From positions 45,304 through 109,303 of the forward strand of contig JAGNBF010000009.1 of assembly GCA_018004935.1 (NCBI GenBank): 64,000 nucleotides of DNA, read 5' to 3'. The notes under the pieces are model-generated. The model was not told the DNA's origin. It was given only the letters and a program-made list of their open reading frames with translations, and searched no databases. Shown piece by piece: positions 63,801 to 64,000 of this stretch. Position 1 is the first letter of the stretch. Each line of letters starts with the position of its first letter. This DNA comes from Chloroflexota bacterium (GTDB lineage Bacteria; Chloroflexota; Anaerolineae; Promineifilales; Promineifilaceae). A program made the translations under genes and the position numbers.

Positions 63801-64000
63801 GACGCTCAACGAGAGGCCATGATTGCGGCCGCGGAAAGTCAAGTTGAAACGGCCCAGGCGCAGGTGGATGCACTTGAGGAACAAATCGCCATTAATGAAG
63901 GCATCATTGCACAGATGCAAGAAAAGCTCCGGCTAGAGAAAGAATTGGCCGATGCAATGAAAGCTGAGGTGGCTGGCGGTGGTGCGGGGGGAGTTAGGGG
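60804..64000 (+). CDS. Tape measure protein, C-terminally cut by window end
   Basis: At least 1065 codons remain open to the window edge. Residues 1-110 are small-residue-rich helices. About 110-300 hold a tandem Lys/Ala-rich repeat. Residues 330-355 form a hydrophobic stretch (VASIAVAALGAAAVAGVAAV). After that comes a tape-measure core (GSDVEEMMGKFAVVFGQYAE, NQYELRGFAATFQDTFVPLG) followed by transmembrane-like and long coiled-coil parts (EMDAAEEAQQAAEEQAEATR). Tape measures set tail length, so the tail is long. A long opposite-strand frame here is only a mirror of the repeat. Confidence 0.85.
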   Translation, partial: MADTATGGTQLGSASGKIAIDVSGVLDGVRQAVTAMGVIQTHSAGVGSALGVVKTAADSAGSAMSGIKGAASGASVALGQVKAAVTEANAAMEGAKASAEGVAAADEKVEKSADKAAAAKGRKKKATSEAAAADDGSKASAEGAATADEKAEKSADKAAAAKGRKKKATSEAAAADDGSKKSAEGAAAADEKAEKSADKAAVAKGRKKKATSEAAAADDGSKKSAEGAAAADEKAEKSADKVAVAKGRKKKATDETSAADEKAKKSADGAAAAGDKVKKSSEGAAAGLDKKKKSSESAAGASDKVKKSAEGATTALEGMKNGASKASAALEGMSRVASIAVAALGAAAVAGVAAVGTALVALGIRSIKAGSDVEEMMGKFAVVFGQYAEETAAELDGLADAVGRNQYELRGFAATFQDTFVPLGFTRDAAADLSVQLTQLTVDLGSFNNVAEPLVLQDLQSAIVGNHETMRKYGVIITEATLNQQLLAMGISGGTQAATEQEKVLARLAMITAGTTDAQGDAIRTAGSFANQLRALKASAQESVQAIGLGLLPLAAKFIEAFRAIEPALSRIVAGVFAILRNIIEVGIEFVRSLAQGMGINFDTLAGDAETWGANIVTMLANGMAAAASSVISVLNELGQLITYWLAPGSPPRLLPDLPEWGASAMTQFMSGWASGDFSVFDQIYGTIERTIRDMGANLPQVTIIENILGSREALQQAVDQMRTIGAVTEATMSAIVAGTGQAEGAMRAYIQAMLQMQGATEVLEQAQTDLQAVQDITAENFRTWAENINSRLIPAVEAYRQTLAQVEVAEQGLVQAQNALQAIQDVGVDNWRQFSATLSNNVSPAVRAHLNALRQLEQANLAYEKTQTRVNEITNRYDEILSPLNAQLQALRDQQTESREGEELARLNEDINSGWLEGAELREAIARRDEILLQQRIRNTTRARDAELGAAEDEMDAAEEAQQAAEEQAEATRQAALNAAQAEVEAMEQARDAAIAAADAQREAMIAAAESQVETAQAQVDALEEQIAINEGIIAQMQEKLRLEKELADAMKAEVAGGGAGGVR
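61149..61570 (+). repeat. 126-bp tandem repeat in the tape measure gene
   Basis: Three full copies start at 61149, 61275 and 61401, and a diverging fourth at 61527. Each encodes 42 residues with the order AAAAKGRKKKATSEAAAADD, GSKKSAEGAAAADEKAEKSA, DK. The composition resembles histone H1-like tails. GCGGCCGC recurs within units (61149, 61275, 61359, 61443, 61485). Confidence 0.9.

Larger units (their letters stand above)
990..63832. repeat. Highly iterated palindrome GCGGCCGC across the window
   Basis: I counted about 129 copies. Starts: 990,1740,2045,2257,3236,3910,3949,4071,4271,5294,5494,6560,7065,7379,7516,7862,9737,10623,11509,11840,11934,12522,13566,13780,15176,16094,16662,17374,17682,17778,18270,18561,18768,19096,19487,20490,20649,21639,21859,21981,22336,22578,22911,23045,24218,24819,25555,26037,26346,26705,26986,27093,27243,27776,28059,28272,28403,28853,29246,29318,29818,30129,30632,30898,32116,33036,33165,33229,33809,34686,35201,35930,36709,36715,36817,37112,37628,37893,38020,39054,39073,39671,40399,40616,42599,43296,43771,43893,44108,44691,44928,45019,45260,45560,45889,46332,46686,47323,47467,48632,48893,49660,52051,52184,52945,53389,54652,55008,55704,56318,56635,57074,57157,57291,58528,59068,60598,61149,61275,61359,61443,61485,61611,61653,61839,62088,62679,63792,63825. 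In genes it is read mostly as AAA, less often GR or RP. It is HIP1-like in behaviour (compare GCGATCGC in cyanobacteria). Confidence 0.95.

Noticed and set aside
990..63832. Octamer as a cloning linker or assembly artefact
   Set aside because: Sites are spread evenly, read in frame in real proteins, have diverse flanks and sit in natural gene-junction contexts. Linkers would not produce this.
1..64000. CRISPR arrays
   Set aside because: No regularly spaced 25-40 bp direct repeats with unique spacers were seen. The repeated elements are dispersed, or are the tape-measure coding repeat.
1..64000. tRNA, rRNA or transposon genes
   Set aside because: I saw no tRNA-like cloverleaf with CCA end, no rRNA core sequences, and no transposase or flanking inverted repeats. 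A covariance search would be needed to exclude a divergent tRNA.
1..64000. C5-cytosine methyltransferase matching the octamer
   Set aside because: No PCQ plus ENV motif pair was seen in any frame I read, so the window does not contain an obvious methylase for GCGGCCGC or GGCC.

Overview
The window looks like about two thirds of a large temperate phage or prophage genome, probably a tailed siphovirus since I see a tail tube and tape measure but no sheath. There is one tyrosine integrase, and it is the only convincing minus-strand gene. About 84 other small, tightly packed, often overlapping genes are all on the plus strand. Host assignment is uncertain. Dispersed repeats of the GTAGGGGCGGGCC and CGCAAAGGCGCAGAG types recall Chloroflexota or cyanobacteria-like genomes, but no gene here fixes the taxon.

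Layout. 1-8 kb: small regulators, a TGT/DpdA-like protein, a MazG-like NTPase, PD-(D/E)XK nuclease-like proteins, DUF6884 and DUF5131. 8.1-10 kb: a replisome-organiser gene with iteron-like repeats inside it, then a helicase-loader-like gene. 10-25 kb: small operons, each led by a similar promoter with an AT-rich palindromic operator. These operons carry RadC, a DnaN-like sliding clamp with an inserted helix-hairpin-helix, a PC4-like protein, DUF3560, two N6-methyltransferase-like proteins, a ParB-like protein and a RarA-collar-like protein. 25-38 kb: a Mom-like acyltransferase, a HerA-like ATPase, two PP-loop (PAPS-reductase-like) enzymes, YopX, DUF4326-ASCH, DUF5662, a DnaQ-like exonuclease and many zinc-ribbon proteins. 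38-39.6 kb: a broken repressor remnant and the integrase. 39.9-45 kb: glycosyltransferase, DegT aminotransferase, lipoprotein, DUF433 and methyltransferase, probably morons. 45.3-64 kb: terminase, protease-scaffold-capsid fusion, connectors, holin, portal, tail tube, tail chaperones and a tape measure cut by the window end.

Strongest signals. (1) The octamer GCGGCCGC occurs about 129 times by hand count, roughly once per 500 bp, where one or two copies would be expected. It lies in coding and non-coding DNA and repeatedly sits 20-24 nt before a start codon, just ahead of the Shine-Dalgarno. (2) About ten promoters share a palindromic operator. Five have an identical 16-bp spacer and an upstream AAAACCAG box. 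(3) The phage clamp carries an HhH insertion, and four putative nucleic-acid-modifying enzymes end in QLxLF-type clamp-binding peptides. This suggests modification enzymes tethered to the replication fork. (4) Four long intergenic repeats and three conserved box-plus-terminator leaders look like RNA-level regulatory elements.

All coordinates and counts were read by eye. No similarity search was possible.
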